Assembly: GCA_007449985.2 (NCBI GenBank)
Contig: VIIQ02000233.1
Span: 57,501 to 121,500 of the forward strand
Direction: 5' to 3'
DNA: 64,000 nucleotides
Origin: Desmodesmus armatus
Lineage: Eukaryota; Chlorophyta; Chlorophyceae; Sphaeropleales; Scenedesmaceae
Position numbers and translations under genes: made by a program. Below are positions 1 to 10,556 of the stretch, in pieces (the first letter of the stretch is position 1; each line of letters begins with the position of its first letter). The notes under the pieces were generated by a model, which saw nothing but the letters and a program-made list of their open reading frames with translations, searched no databases and was not told where the DNA came from.

Positions 1-460
1 ATGTTGAAAGTATCTCAGTGACTTTGTGAAGCTTGATTTTGAACTTTCGGTTGGTCGTAAGGGAGGATTGGGTGCAGCACCAGCAGATGCTGGGGGGGGG
101 GGGGGGTGCCAGACTTGTCGGACCCAGTGATGCATTGCATGCTGGATTTGTCTTCTTTTTGGTGTTTCGGGGGGGGGGGGGTACGGGCTGGCCACAAGGG
201 GGGTGGGCACGGGCTGGCCACACAGATATGTCAGTTGGAAACTGTCCCTGAGAAGTGTGGGTGCTTCAGCAGCAGCAGCAGTAGCAGAAGGTGGGGGGAG
301 GTCATATGTTCCTTCCTGTAACTGCAGTTACATTCTCATGCCCGTCTGGTCAGCCACACCACACACACTGCAGTTCGGCCTTGACACCCCCCCCCCCCTT
401 CTTCTGCGCCCCCCCCCCCCCCCTCCTTACCCCCCCCCCCCCCCCAGCCACCACCACCAC

Positions 461-960
461 CAGGCTATATGTTCCTTTCTGCCGTTGCAAGCCCGCTGCC
501 GTGCCCGGCCAGTGAGCCGCACCCCCCCCCCCTTGCAATCTTGCTTACCCTGTATTTGTGGGTTAGACATCAACACCGTCGGTGCTTTTGATCACGGTTT
601 GCAGGCCATACGTTCCTTCCTGCCGCTACAAGCCCGCTGTCGTGCGCGGCTCGTGAGCCGCACCTCTCCCACTGCACTTGACCTTGACTTCATCCCCCCC
701 CCCCCCATCGTCCCCCTCCTGCCCCCCTTCCCCCCCCACCATACACACTTTCAGGCCATATGTTCCTTCCTGCCGCTACAAGCCCGCTGCCGTGCGCGGC
801 TCGTGAGCCGCACCTCTCCCACTGCACTTGACCTTGACTTCATCCCCCCCCCCCATCGTCCCCCTCCTGCCCCCCTTCCCCCCCCACCATACACACTTTC
901 AGGCCATATGTTCCTTCCTGCCGCTACAAGCCCGCTGCCGTGCTCGGCTAGTCAGCCGCA
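461..960 (+). repeat. Tandem copies of a 48-base mini-exon (exon A)
   Basis: Three good copies begin near 603, 754 and 901 and a weaker one near 462; a broken one sits near 305. Each follows a CAG acceptor, reads A-I-(C/R)-S-F-L-P-L-Q-A-R-C-R-A-R-L for 16 codons, and in the 603 and 754 copies meets a GTGAGC donor, so the exon is 48 bases and phase-symmetric. Spacers of about 100-150 bases end in poly-C tracts, as polypyrimidine tracts would. In the 901 copy the donor has become GTCAGC and the frame runs on into the next repeat type at 963. I do not recognise the peptide. Confidence 0.45.
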
Positions 961-962
961 CT

Positions 963-1621
963 TGGAGGCGCCTGGCGGGCGAAGCGGTGGAGAGTGTAGG
1001 CTTCAGTGCAGCACAACTCAAGGCACAGGTGTGTGTTGGGGGGGTGGGAGGTGGGGGGTGGGGGGTGGGGGGTGGGGGGTGGGGGGTGGGGGGTGGGGGG
1101 TGGGGGGGGGGGGGTGGGGGTGGGGGGGTGGGGGGGTGGGTGGGTGGGTGGGTGGGTGGGTGGGTGGGTGGGTGGGGGGTGGGTGGGTGGGGGGTGGGTG
1201 GGGGGTGGGGTGGGGTGGGGGGGGGGGTGGGGGGGGGGGGGGGGAGGCGCCTAGCGGGCAAAGCGGTCGAAAGTGTGGGGTTCAGTGCAGCACAGCTCAA
1301 GGCACAGGTGCGGCAGACACACATGTGGGGGGTGGGGGGTGGGGGGGTGGGGGGAGGTGGGGGGTGGGGTGGGGTGGGGGGAGGTGGGGGGTGGGGGGGG
1401 GGGGGGGGGGGCTTGCTGGTGCCAGTCCAAAGTGTGGGAGTTCCTGCTGCACAGGTCGAGGCACAGGTGCGTGCTCTGGGGGGAGGGTGGGTGGCGTTTT
1501 TTTTTTTTGGGGGGGGGGGGGGTGAGAATGAGGGGGTGGGCGAGTTGGGGGTAGGGAGGCGCCTAGCGGGCGAAGGGGTGGAGAGTGTGGGGTTCACTGT
1601 GGCTCAGCTCAAGGCACAGGT
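963..1621 (+). repeat. Tandem mini-exon copies (exon B) separated by G-tract introns
   Basis: Four related units lie near 963-1028, 1246-1308, 1410-1468 and 1558-1619. They encode variants of V-E-S-V-G-F-S-A-A-Q-L-K-A-Q, and all end at CAG followed by a GTGTGT, GTGCGG, GTGCGT or GTGTGG donor. Substitutions between copies mostly keep the frame and the amphipathic pattern, as expected of selected protein repeats. The spacers are almost pure G and T with no pyrimidine tract before the acceptor, which is odd for spliceosomal introns. The G runs (for example 1028-1250) make the spacing uncertain. Confidence 0.45.
1028..1250 (+). other. Extreme G-tract block with quadruplex potential
   Basis: About 220 bases consist of G runs of three to twelve broken by single T residues, directly after a GTGTGT donor-like site. 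Similar shorter blocks lie at 1326-1410 and 1500-1525. Any four adjacent runs could fold as a G-quadruplex on the plus strand or in the transcript. The long homopolymers also make base counts here unreliable. Confidence 0.8.
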
Positions 1622-1777
1622 GTGTGGTGGTGGGAGGGGGCTGCAATGGCGTGGGGGCGGGGGGGGGGGGATGGAGGGGCAGCATTGACCCAAACACCCA
1701 CCAAGTGTTTTGTATGACACATGTACAACATTTCAACATGTGTATGACCTGCATTCATGCAATGTGTACTGGGTGCA

Positions 1778-2050
1778 GGTTTTTGTTGACTACACCCCAG
1801 CCCAGGTCCGGCTGCAACTTGCCAAGGCAGCAGCAGCAGAAGCAGCAGCAGCAGGCGCCTCCCCGGCGGCTCAAAGAGCATCAGCAGCAGCAGCAGGCCG
1901 CACACCCCTTGCCGAACTGCTGCCACGCCGCACTGCTGCCACAGCCGCCGCAGCCGCCGGCAGCAGCAGCCGGCAGCCGCCGCGGCAGCGACGGCTGGGC
2001 AGCAGCAGCAGCAGTACAGCAGCAGCAGCAGCAGCGGCGGCGGGGGGTGA
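1778..2050 (+). CDS. Candidate exon, Ala/Gln-rich (CAG repeats), same gene as the mini-exon arrays
   Basis: After an acceptor ending GGTGCAG at 1778, a frame opens with V-F-V-D-Y-T-P-A-Q-V-R-L-Q-L-A-K. This resembles the V-E-S-V-G-F-S-A-A-Q-L-K units upstream, and it then runs into a long Ala-rich stretch written in CAG/GCA triplets to about 2050. The same frame continues through S-Q-A-D-L-N-A-V-G-L-R-A-L-G-R-R-V-A-A-A-F to the first exon D copy near 2130. The protein is not recognised. The triplet tract makes several frames look open, so I rely on the repeat-like opening peptide for the choice. Confidence 0.35.
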
Positions 2051-2125
2051 CGGCATGTTGAGTCAGGCGGATTTGAATGCTGTGGGGTTGAGGGCATTGG
2101 GGCGGCGTGTTGCTGCTGCTTTTCC

Positions 2126-3067
2126 GTCGGTGTGGAGTGCAGTGCTGGCGTTGGAGGTTGGGGACTATGCTGACCATGCAGCACCAGGTGTGTTTACTGA
2201 GCCCCCCCCCCCCCTCTCTCACACCCCGATTGCTTGCCCCAACTCAGCACCCTGCACGCTTCCCAGCCTCCCCACCACCGCAAAACACCCCCCCCCCCAC
2301 CCACACACACGTCACTGTTGCTTGCCTATCTAGTAGGACAACCTTAGTGAGCTTGCATGTATCCAAGTACTCCCTCTGTCGACACACACTCACACACACC
2401 AGCCACACACACGGCATGACGTTCCATCAGTCGTGTGGTGTGCTGGCGTTGGAGGTTGGGGACTATGCTGACCATGCAGCACCAGGTGAGCTACTTAATG
2501 TTGCGGCTTTCGACCACGCCCCCCCCCCCCCCAAAGGATGAAGCGGGCATCACTTCGCACCCCTTGCACCCCTCGTCCCTTCTCCCCTAACCCCCTCCCC
2601 CCCCCCCCCCGTGTGTCCTCCTTTCCATTAGTGTGGAGTGATGCTTTGGCACGGGAGGTTGGGGACTACGCTGACCATGCAGAACCAGGTGTGTGGTGCT
2701 GAGCCCTCCCCCTCCCTCCCGGGTTTCAAGCCCCCCCTCCTTCCCGTTGCACACAACAAGCACCCCCCCCCCTTTGCCCCTCATCCCTTCTCCCCTACCC
2801 CCCCCTTCGCCACGCCCCTAATCCTTGCTCCATGCCATCGGTTTGGTGTGTTGGCGTTGGGGGTTGGGGACTATGCTGACCACGCAGCACCAGGTGTGTT
2901 CCCATTTCATCGTTGGTTCTAGAGCGCGCGCTATTTCCAAAGTCACACAGGCAGCATCCCCTTCTGCACCCCCTCCTCCCTCCCCCGCCCCATCCTTCTT
3001 TTCTGTCGGTGTGGAGTGCTGTGCTGGCGCTGGAGGTGGGGGACAATGCCAATGACACAGCACCAGG
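2126..3067 (+). repeat. Five tandem copies of a mini-exon (exon D) with C-tract introns
   Basis: Copies lie near 2130-2188, 2433-2487, 2633-2688, 2845-2893 and 3010-3067. Each encodes a variant of L-A-L-E-V-G-D-Y-A-D-H-A-A-P and stops at CAG followed by GTGTGT, GTGAGC or GTGTGC. The frame is open in all five, whereas the alternative frame has a stop in the third copy. Introns of about 120-250 bases begin with a donor and contain long poly-C tracts, the reverse of the G-rich introns upstream. The array looks like repeated exon-plus-intron duplication in one gene. Function is unknown. Confidence 0.45.
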
Positions 3068-3247
3068 TGTGCTGTTATTTGCAGCTTGGGAGCCCTGATG
3101 TTTTCCAAGATCACCCCCCCCCCCTTCTCGCGCAGTCGTCACACCCATTGTCGACAGCAGCAAAACTCACAACACCTACCTGCACTTCTGTCTGTGAGCA
3201 CCATCACTGAAAGCCAGCCCCCCCCCCCCCTTCACCCCCTTTCACCC

Positions 3248-3415
3248 CCACAGCCCCCGAGCAGGTCGCCACCAAGCTGCTGTTGCTGCTCAGCGGTTGC
3301 AGCCAACTTGCCAGACTACTCATATCAATACACACAGCAAGCAGCAACAGCAGCGCACAGGCCAGCTTTACATGTACTAGGGAGGGTAGTGGCCCCTCCA
3401 GCAGTCTCGGTCTCA
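3248..3415 (+). repeat. Dispersed repeat with relatives near 37580 and 38605
   Basis: The first 50 bases resemble 37578-37630 in the same orientation. The segment 3363-3412 is matched in reverse complement by 38605-38655, and both read R-L-L-E-G-x-L-P-S-L in one frame. A CTG-rich core lies between them. It may be the 3' end of the mini-exon gene or a mobile fragment. Confidence 0.4.
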
Positions 3416-3424
3416 ATTCACAGA

Positions 3425-3640
3425 CAACGGATTTTTTTTGGCCCCTGACTTTCGGTCCCCTGGCTTTTGGCGGAGTGTGCAGGAACGTTTTTTGGAGTGT
3501 GTTGATTGTTGTTTGCGGGCGGATGGGTGTGTGTGCGTGTGCCGAGTCAAGCTGGGGGAAGAAGTGGATTCGGTGTGCGCCGGGGTGTGCCTGCAGGAGG
3601 GCGAGAATGCGGTTGTGTGGTTTGTGTGCAGCTAATTTGT
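3425..3640 (+). repeat. Dispersed repeat, inverted copy at 19480-19640
   Basis: Starting at ACAACGGATTTTT and running through CCCTGACTTTCGGTCCCCTG into a GTGTGTGTGCGTGTGCC stretch, this block is found in reverse complement at about 19475-19630 with moderate divergence. Part of the edge (CCCTGACTTTTGGTCCCC) recurs near 19830. Both strands have short open frames rich in Cys, but the two copies do not conserve one protein, so I treat it as non-coding repeat. Confidence 0.6.
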
Positions 3641-3659
3641 GTTTTTGGGCTGACTGAGC

Positions 3660-4319
3660 TGTGGTGTCAGGGTCGGGGGAAGTTGGGGTTGACCGGGCAC
3701 TGCGGCGTCATGGACCGTGTGTATGAGTGCCTGAAGGTCACGGTGGCCTGTAATTTCCGGTACGGTTTGCTCTTTGCGCCTGTATTTCGCTGAACGCCTT
3801 GTCCATCTTGGGCACCCCAGTTTTTCCCAGGAACTTTGTTCGCTCCTTCCCGTCTACAGCCCAATCCTTCGGTGTTGCGTCTTTTCTATCTCGGGTTGTG
3901 GTTTTCCGTGTACTCAACTCAGGCAGCATGCAGACCATTTCGGCCGCACCAGCCTCGTGGTCGATTCCTCCAGGGTGCCAATGCAATGGTGCCCCTCAGA
4001 CAGCAGAGAAGCATCGACATGAAGACGGCTGTCACATCTTCTTTACGGCTAATGTTTAGAACAAGGTTGGGCAGGCGGCCTCAGTTGCCTTGGGGCCATG
4101 ACCGAAATCGCAGACGTGAATCACGTGATGCGACTGCCTTTGGGCCGGCCAATGAATGACCTCCAGACCGTACCACGTGCTTTACAATAGAATTTTAAAG
4201 TCTTCCAAGGGGCCAGACCTCGACAGCGTCGAGGTCACCGGTGGGTCACCTCTTGCGCATGAAAACAAACTGGCATGTTGGCTGACACAACATCATAAGA
4301 CGCTCACATTTGCAGCTTA
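3660..4319. other. No gene seen; probable upstream region of the GT92 gene
   Basis: Several short frames exist but none shows codon structure or a recognisable peptide. The last 200 bases include CACGTG-type sequences and lead into the GT92 start. No TATA-like box can be assigned with confidence. Confidence 0.4.
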
Positions 4320-7055
4320 ATGCTCTCACTTGAGTCCGGAACACCATGTCGGGTGCACCTGCGTCTGGTCATACCAACAGCAATCTTTCGAACTTCAAGC
4401 CAGGTCGCCTCGTTGTACCTTGTTTGCTGTCTGCTCTGCTGTTGGGTGTGTGTGGGCTGGCAATATATCCTATGCAGCCAGCCTTCCAGGCCAGATTTGG
4501 GGGATGCTCCTGACCTCTTCAGAGTGAAAGGCCCTCTTGCAGAATCTCCTGCTGGACCTGCAGAGCTACTAGCACAGCTAACACAGCAGCTGCAGGATGG
4601 GTGGGGCGAAGTTAGCCAACTTGATGGTTTGAACCAGCTCAAACAGCAGCAGCAAATGCAGGGGCAGGTGCAACAGCTGCAAAAGCAGCAGGAGCAGCAC
4701 ACACCGAAGCAGGACAGCCAGCAGAAGGAGCAACTGCCAGCACAGCAGCATCATGCTGACGTCAGCTGGCCATCCGATGGTGCAGACCCCACCGGCAATA
4801 GCTGCAGGAACGGCTTCCTGACCAGCCCTCGCTCATTGTTCTGGGGCTACCAGAATGACACGCCCTGTCCCTGACAGAGGTCTACCATGCAGGTGAGGGC
4901 ACACCTATTTATGTCTCTGTTTCCAGGGGGCGTGTCGGCGAAACATAACGCTACTTCTTTCCAGCGTCCCCTCAATATGCGATACTAACAGCACCAGTGA
5001 AAGGGCCCTCGGAACAAAATGTTACACCTACCCCCCTTCCCCCTTCCCCCATACAAAGATTTTGTTCAGTTGAAGTTGTCACTTCCTTCCTGCACACTTG
5101 GATTGACCAAATTTGTCAGCACACGCCTCGCACGTCCTGCAATAAGACAATGTCAGAGCCTTCATGCAGAGGGATTGCCTGCGCTGTGCCCTACATGCCA
5201 TGTGTACAGTGTACAGTTGTGGCAGGGTTGCTGAGTAACATCATGACGCACTCACTCCAGCAGCACCACGGGTGTACCTACACCCCCACAGTAGCCACCA
5301 TTGGTTGCATCCGGAGTCAATCATTGTCCCAAACTGTAGCCCCACCCGCCTGCTCATGCTGTGCTTCTTTGTTTGCAGAGAATCGCATTCATGCAGTGTT
5401 CCAGTACAAACTGCAGGACCGGGCCATGCATGGCTACTGGAACGGCCTGCTTCCTGGCAAGTGGACAATGGAGTTGATGGGAGACCCAAGACGTCAAATC
5501 CCCAAGACACTTGTCAGTGCATATGAATTGGGGAGGTGAGCACTTGACTGCTGATGCATGCAACTCAAGTGCGTCATTATGGCAATGCTGACTGATTGTT
5601 TGACGGAGAGACTGATTGATGGCTCGCGTGCCTGAAATTACCAATCGCGCCATACTCAAATGAGAAACTGGGCTCTGAAAAGAAAAATAGTATGAATGGG
5701 TAAGCTTGGGCCGCTGGCTGTGTGCTGCAACGGGGTTGAAATGGCCTGTCAAGAGCAAAATAGTAGCCTGCTAATGGCTGGTGAAACTTGTAAAACTGGC
5801 AGTTGTGAGGCAGATTGCCTATCACTGGCAGTCTGCACCAGATGGTCTGGCGGGGTTGACAGCAACTGCATGAACACGTCCTTGCACATTGTACATGCAT
5901 GACAGGAGTATGTGCGCAAGCCTGCGTGTTTGAGCTGCGTTTCTGTTAGCACCTTGTTGGGTCATGCTCACTTGCGATTGTGTTCATCACATGCAAACTC
6001 GACCCAGCCGCACCTCCGAGGTGCGGCAGGGTCCAGTCTGCAGTAGATGTGCGCTGGCAGGTCACGCATAGCAAGCAGCTCGCGTGCAGCGACGCCACCA
6101 TATCACTGTAGCCATGTCACGTGACGGTGCTATACATCATACATGTATACTGAACCACAGTGTTCACCAACTGCGTTGCAGGGATGCGCACGGGCATACC
6201 TTCACAGTCACCGCACCCTGCCCAAACAGTACCTGGCGGCCCCCCGAGACCGCTCTCTTCGTGTCAACATCATCATGCAGCACCGTGATGGCATCTACCG
6301 TTATGACAACGTGCCGTTCTGCCTGCGCCCTGAGCCCACACAGTTCAAGCACCTGGTGCTGTGCACAGAGTTTATGGCTGACGTGGCTGCCTTGGTGCCG
6401 CCATGGGTTGCATACCATCACCTGCAAGGCGTCGACCATTTCTACCTTTACATTGACGATGAACTTGCAAAGGTGAGGCCGCAGCTTGAGCCGCTGGTCA
6501 AGCACGGGCTTGCGACCGTCATTGACTGGCACTGACCCGAGCGCTACAGCAAAGGACACATGTTTCAACAAGCAGAACAGAATGGGTGCTTGATGCGCAT
6601 GCGTGGCCAAGCTCGGTGGGTCGCCTTGACGGACGTTGATGAATACCTTCAGTCCATGGCGCCTGGCGTAGCGACTGTGGCAGAGTTCCTCAACCAGCGC
6701 AATGTGTTGGACCACATTGGGAGCTGATCGTGCAGGCAGCCTGGTGGGGAAGCAACACAAATGACACTGCACAAGCACAGTTTGAGGCGACAAGCCATGG
6801 GCTGATGCTGGGGCGGTGCAGGTCCGGGGCAAGGTGGAGGGGCAAAAAATGATCGCAAATCCGCGAGGCATGTCGTACAACAGTGTACATCATATCACAA
6901 CAGGGGGTCCAGAGCACAAGCTTGATCCCGAAAAGGAGCTGCGTCTGAACCACTTCAAACCCCACATGAAGCTTGAGACTGTCGACGGTAGCTTGTGGGA
7001 GCAGAGTGAGTCTATCTTGCAGTTGTTGAAGGGATGGGGTTACCCTGCTCCTTGA
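4320..7055 (+). pseudogene. GT92 (DUF23) family glycosyltransferase, three exons, frame-disrupted
   Basis: This is a type II Golgi-style glycosyltransferase of the GT92 family, whose animal and plant members transfer galactose. Exon 1 (4320 or 4346 to 4892) gives a signal anchor and a Gln-rich stem. The ATG at 4346 gives the more typical anchor (L-V-V-P-C-L-L-S-A-L-L-L-G-V-C-G-L), but a frame change near 4497 is then needed; the ATG at 4320 stays in the stem frame. Exon 2 is 5379-5535 and exon 3 is 6182-7055. The catalytic region shows P-W-V-A-Y-H-H-L-Q-G-V-D-H-F-Y-L-Y, then T-D-V-D-E-Y-L (the family DxD), then M-I-A-N-P-R-G and R-L-N-H-F at the C-terminus. Lesions: the frame breaks at the CCC near 4871, an exon 2/3 phase mismatch, an in-frame TGA at 6533, and frame breaks at 6724 and in the A6 run at 6844. 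One extra base would repair most of them, so assembly errors rival true decay. Confidence 0.82.
4955..5045 (+). repeat. Dispersed repeat inside GT92 intron 1, copy at 63015-63110
   Basis: Both places read approximately CCCCTCAATATGCGATACTA, then ACAGCACCAG, a short variable piece, and AATGTTACAC before a C-rich run. Identity is high over about 90 bases in the same orientation. It is too short to classify. Confidence 0.6.
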
Positions 7056-7228
7056 GGCGAGGCAGTGTTGTCGTGTGCCGCTCATCCGAGTTGTGGTGTT
7101 GCTCAGGCATAAACATCTTGCTAGGGTGCCGCCATGGGTCTGTCGGACATGCACACTGCACTGTGAGGCTCAGCTGGCATCCTGCCATTGGGGCTCTTGA
7201 CACCCAGCTCCCTTGCATGGCATTTGCC

Positions 7229-8400
7229 TAGCTTGATATACAGTGTGGTGATGATGTGCGGGACTTTGATGGCGCTGAACATGGGGCACATTGGGGGGGA
7301 GGGGGGGAGGGGGGAAGGGGGAAGGGGGGGGGGGTTCTGTCTAAGCTGGGGGGGGGGGGGGTCTGTCCCAAATGCTCATCATGCAATTTAGAGTGGAAGG
7401 GCATGTGCAATGCATTCACTCACAAGCCGTTCTAGCTTGATATACAGTGTCGTGATGATGTGCGAGACTTTGATGGCGCTGAACATGGGACGCATTTGGG
7501 GGGGTGGGGGGGGGTGGGGGGGGGGTGTCCCAAGCATAAATGCTAAGCTTGCAATTTAGGGTGGAAGGGCATGTGCAATGCATTCACTCACAAGCCGTCC
7601 TAGCTTGATATACAGTGTGGTGATGATGTGCGAGACTTTGATGGCGCTCAGCATGGGGCCGGGGGGGGGGGGGGGGGGAGTTGTTCCATGGTCAAATGCA
7701 CATCGTGCAATTCAGCGTGGAGGGAATGTGCTGTTCCTCCACTTGCATGCCCTACTAGATTGATTTACCGTGTGATGATGATGTGCGAGACTTTGATGGC
7801 ACCCAACATGGAGTAAGGTGGGTGGGTGGGGGGGGGGGGACAGCGGGGGGGGGGGGGGGGGGGGTGGAATTCTGTCCCAATCGGGAATGCGCATCGCCCT
7901 ACTGGCTTGATATTCGGTGTTAATGATGTGCGAGACTATGATTGCACTGAACATGGGGCGCAGGGGGGGGAGGGGGGGTGGTTCTGTCCCAAGCGGAAAT
8001 GCTTGTCGTGCAATTCTGCCTGGTGGAGGGGCACGTGCTGCGCATCACTCGCAAGCCCCATTAGCTTGATATACAAAGTGGTGATGATGTGCGAGACCTT
8101 GATGGCACTGACCATTGCATGCAGGGAGGGGTGGTGTTGAAATGCTGCCCTAAGCATAAATGGTCAGAGCGCAATTTAGTGTGGAGGCTCATGTGCTGTG
8201 CATTCATTTGTAATCCTTACCAGCTTGACATACAGTGTGGTGATGATGTGCAAGACTTTGGTGGCACTGACCATGGGGCAACCGGGGGGGGGGGGGTGCT
8301 GTCCCCAGCATAAATGCTCATCGTGCAACTAAGCGTGAATTGGCATGTGCTGTGCAGTCATTCACAAGCCCAACTAGCTTGATACACAGTATGGTGAAAC
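7229..8400 (+). repeat. Satellite-like tandem array, eight units of about 150-205 bp
   Basis: Units start with AGCTTGATATACAGTGTGGT followed by GATGATGTGCGAGACTTTGA at about 7229, 7435, 7602, 7759, 7907, 8063, 8222 and 8377 (the last truncated). Each contains a variable poly-G tract of 10-25 bases and then a CATAAATGCTCATCGTGCAA-like segment. Spacing differs mainly by G-tract length. Open frames across it are by-products of the repeat. The same unit occurs at 31.9-32.9 kb. Confidence 0.9.
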
Positions 8401-8779
8401 CATCGCTTTCCTTGCACCACGTTCAAGTGGTGGGCTCCACAACACAGCTTGTTGATGTTGCCCAAGGTGTGTGTATGTTAAACACAGCGGCCAGTAGCAT
8501 GCTGCTCACTCGACGTGTTTTACGCTGTGTATTGTGATGTTTGCAGCGCTTATTGATGGATTGTCCACAGCTTCAGGTGTAGCATTGATGGTGAATTGTG
8601 GTAGCTTGCAGCTGCAGTGGGCACAGAGCAGTGTAGGTTTCTGCAGCAGTTGGACAGCTGGCTGGTAGCTGTGACTTGGGCCAGTCAGTTTGTTTGTGGC
8701 AAGTCCTTGATTGCCTAGTGAGCCAGTGTGTGTTGTTGAGGTGGAGAGTGCTATATGCAAAGTAGGCCTCGGGCGGCTG

Positions 8780-9808
8780 ATGTGTCCTGATCTGCTGCAT
8801 GTGGAATGTCTGATGGGGTTATGTGTCCTGATCTGGTGCATGTGGAGTGTCTGATGGGGTTATGTGTCCTGATCGGGTGCATGTGGGGTGTCTCACGGGG
8901 TTGATCTGTCCTGATCGGGTGCATGTGGAGTGTCTGATGGGGTTGTGTGTCCTGATCTGCTGCATGTGGAATGTCTGATGGGGTTTTGTGTCCTGATCGG
9001 GTGTATGAGGAGTGTCTCACGAGGTTTATGTGTCCTGATCGGGTGCATGTGGAGTGTCTGATGGGGTTATGTGTCCTGATCGGGTGCATGCGGAGTGTCT
9101 GATGGGGTTCATGTGTCCTGATCGGGTGCATGTGGAGTTTCTCATGGGGTTATGTGTCCTGATCTGGTGCATGTGGAGTGTGTCATGGGGTGATGTGTCC
9201 TGATCTGGTGCATGTGGAGTGTCTGATGGGGTTATGTGTCCTGATCTGCTGCATGTGGAGTGTCTGATGGGGTTATGTGTCCTGATCGGGTGCATGTGGA
9301 GTGTCTCACGGGGTTCATGTGTCCTGATCGGGTGCATGTGGAGTGTCTCATGGGGTTATGTGTCCTGATCTGGTGCATGTGGAGTGTCTGATGGGGTTAT
9401 GTGTCCTGATCGGGTGCATGTGGAGTGTCTCATGGGTTCTGTGTCCTGATCGGGTGCATGTGGAGTGTCTCATGGGGTTATGTGTCCTGATCTGGTGCAT
9501 GTGGAGTGTGTCATGGGGTGATGTGTCCTGATCTGGTGCATGTGGAGTGTCTGATGGGGTGATGTGTCCTGATCTGCTGCATGTGGAGTGTCTGATGGGG
9601 TTATGTGTCCTGATCGGGTGCATGTGGAGTGTCTCACGGGGTTCATGTGTCCTGATCGGGTGCATGTGGAGTGTCTCATGGGGTTATGTGTCCTGATCAG
9701 GTGCATGTGGAGTTTCTCATGGGGTTATGTGTCCTGATCTGGTGGATGTGGAGTGTGTCATGGGGTGATGTGTCCTGATCTGGTGCATGTGGAGTGTCCC
9801 ATGGGGTT
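8780..9808 (+). repeat. 41-bp minisatellite, about 25 copies
   Basis: The unit is ATGTGTCCTGATCGGGTGCA followed by TGTGGAGTGTCTGATGGGGTT, with variants CTGGTGCA/CTGCTGCA and GTGTCATG/GTCTCACG. I count 25 TGTCCTGATC cores between 8785 and 9772. A block of seven or eight unit types repeats in the same order at about 9030-9340, 9340-9640 and 9640-9800, a higher-order structure. Because 41 is not a multiple of three, the long minus-strand frames (M-H-P-I-R-T-H...) cycle through frames and are not taken as genes. Confidence 0.95.
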
Positions 9809-9809
9809 G

Positions 9810-10553
9810 CAACAAGGGGAGTTTTTGCTTGACACCTCTGAGTGGCGTATGCGCATCAAGATGTGTACGTCACTCAATCTGGCATATAGCCAGAGGAGCC
9901 AGAGCTAGTAGGGCTTGTGAGTGAATTCACAGCACATGCAAAGGCCATGTTGCTGGCCCACAACTCATCACTAGGTTGGTACCACGATTTCACGGCGTTT
10001 GCAGAGCGGGTAGGGTGTGTGCCACAGGGTGTCATGCTGCAAGTATCAGCACTGGTTTGCCAAGGATGGGGGGCCCCTGGCGAATCCCCTCTCTTTGCTA
10101 GACAAGGGCAGATGGCAAGATAGCCCTGATTATATCAGGTGGTCGGCAGGTATGTCTCGGTGTAAGCTGCAGTTTGGCGTAGTTGTAGTTGTAGTTTTCA
10201 GTAGTAGTTTTTTTGCTCCCCCCCCCCCACCACCACCACCAGGGTCTTAGGCTTGTGGTTGAGTCTTGGGCAGGGGTAGTACCCTTTGGGGCAGGTACTG
10301 AAAGTTTACAGGCAGTTTCTACCCAGCTCCCCAATGGCCCCTACCCCTGAGGACATTGCCGCTATGGCCAACGCCCTGATGCCCCCTAACCCCCTCCTGG
10401 AGGCCCACAATGCCCTGATTCAAATGTTTTTGCCCTCCAGAAGCTCTGGGAATGCACCCAGCCTCACCCCATCATGAAATACTGTGGAGAATGCCCTAGC
10501 CATCCTCCGTTCTAGACAAACTGCCTGTGTCACTTTTGAGTAATCCCTGCCTG
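9810..10553. other. No gene seen; includes a possible degraded GGGTAGGG-family element end
   Basis: The segment 10525-10551 (CTGTGTCACTTTTGAGTAAT then CCCTGCC) matches the right end of the element family typified by 53923-54190. The preceding 250 bases, with GCCCCTACCCCTGAGG and repeated TGCCCC motifs, look like the same family's interior read on the other strand. A 64-residue frame at 10286-10477 falls inside it and is not believed. Confidence 0.45.
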
Positions 10554-10556
10554 TAA

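Noticed and set aside
203..1688. Long frames on both strands made of poly-Pro or poly-Gly
   Set aside because: They run straight through poly-C and poly-G tracts and the putative introns; length comes from homopolymers, not from coding constraint.
6530..6540. Selenocysteine codon in GT92
   Set aside because: No GT92 member is known to me with Sec at this place, and no SECIS-like structure could be recognised; nonsense mutation or sequence error is simpler.
8751..9706. Minus-strand proteins of the type M-H-P-I-R-T-H repeated
   Set aside because: A 41-bp repeat without stops cycles through all three frames; no codon bias or splice signals, and indels between units are tolerated.
8780..9808. 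CRISPR array
   Set aside because: Units are contiguous 41-mers with graded variants and no unique spacers, in a eukaryotic genome without cas genes.
10286..10477. 64-codon protein beginning near M-G-Q-V-L-K
   Set aside because: It overlaps the interior of a GGGTAGGG-family element read in antisense and is not conserved among the other copies.
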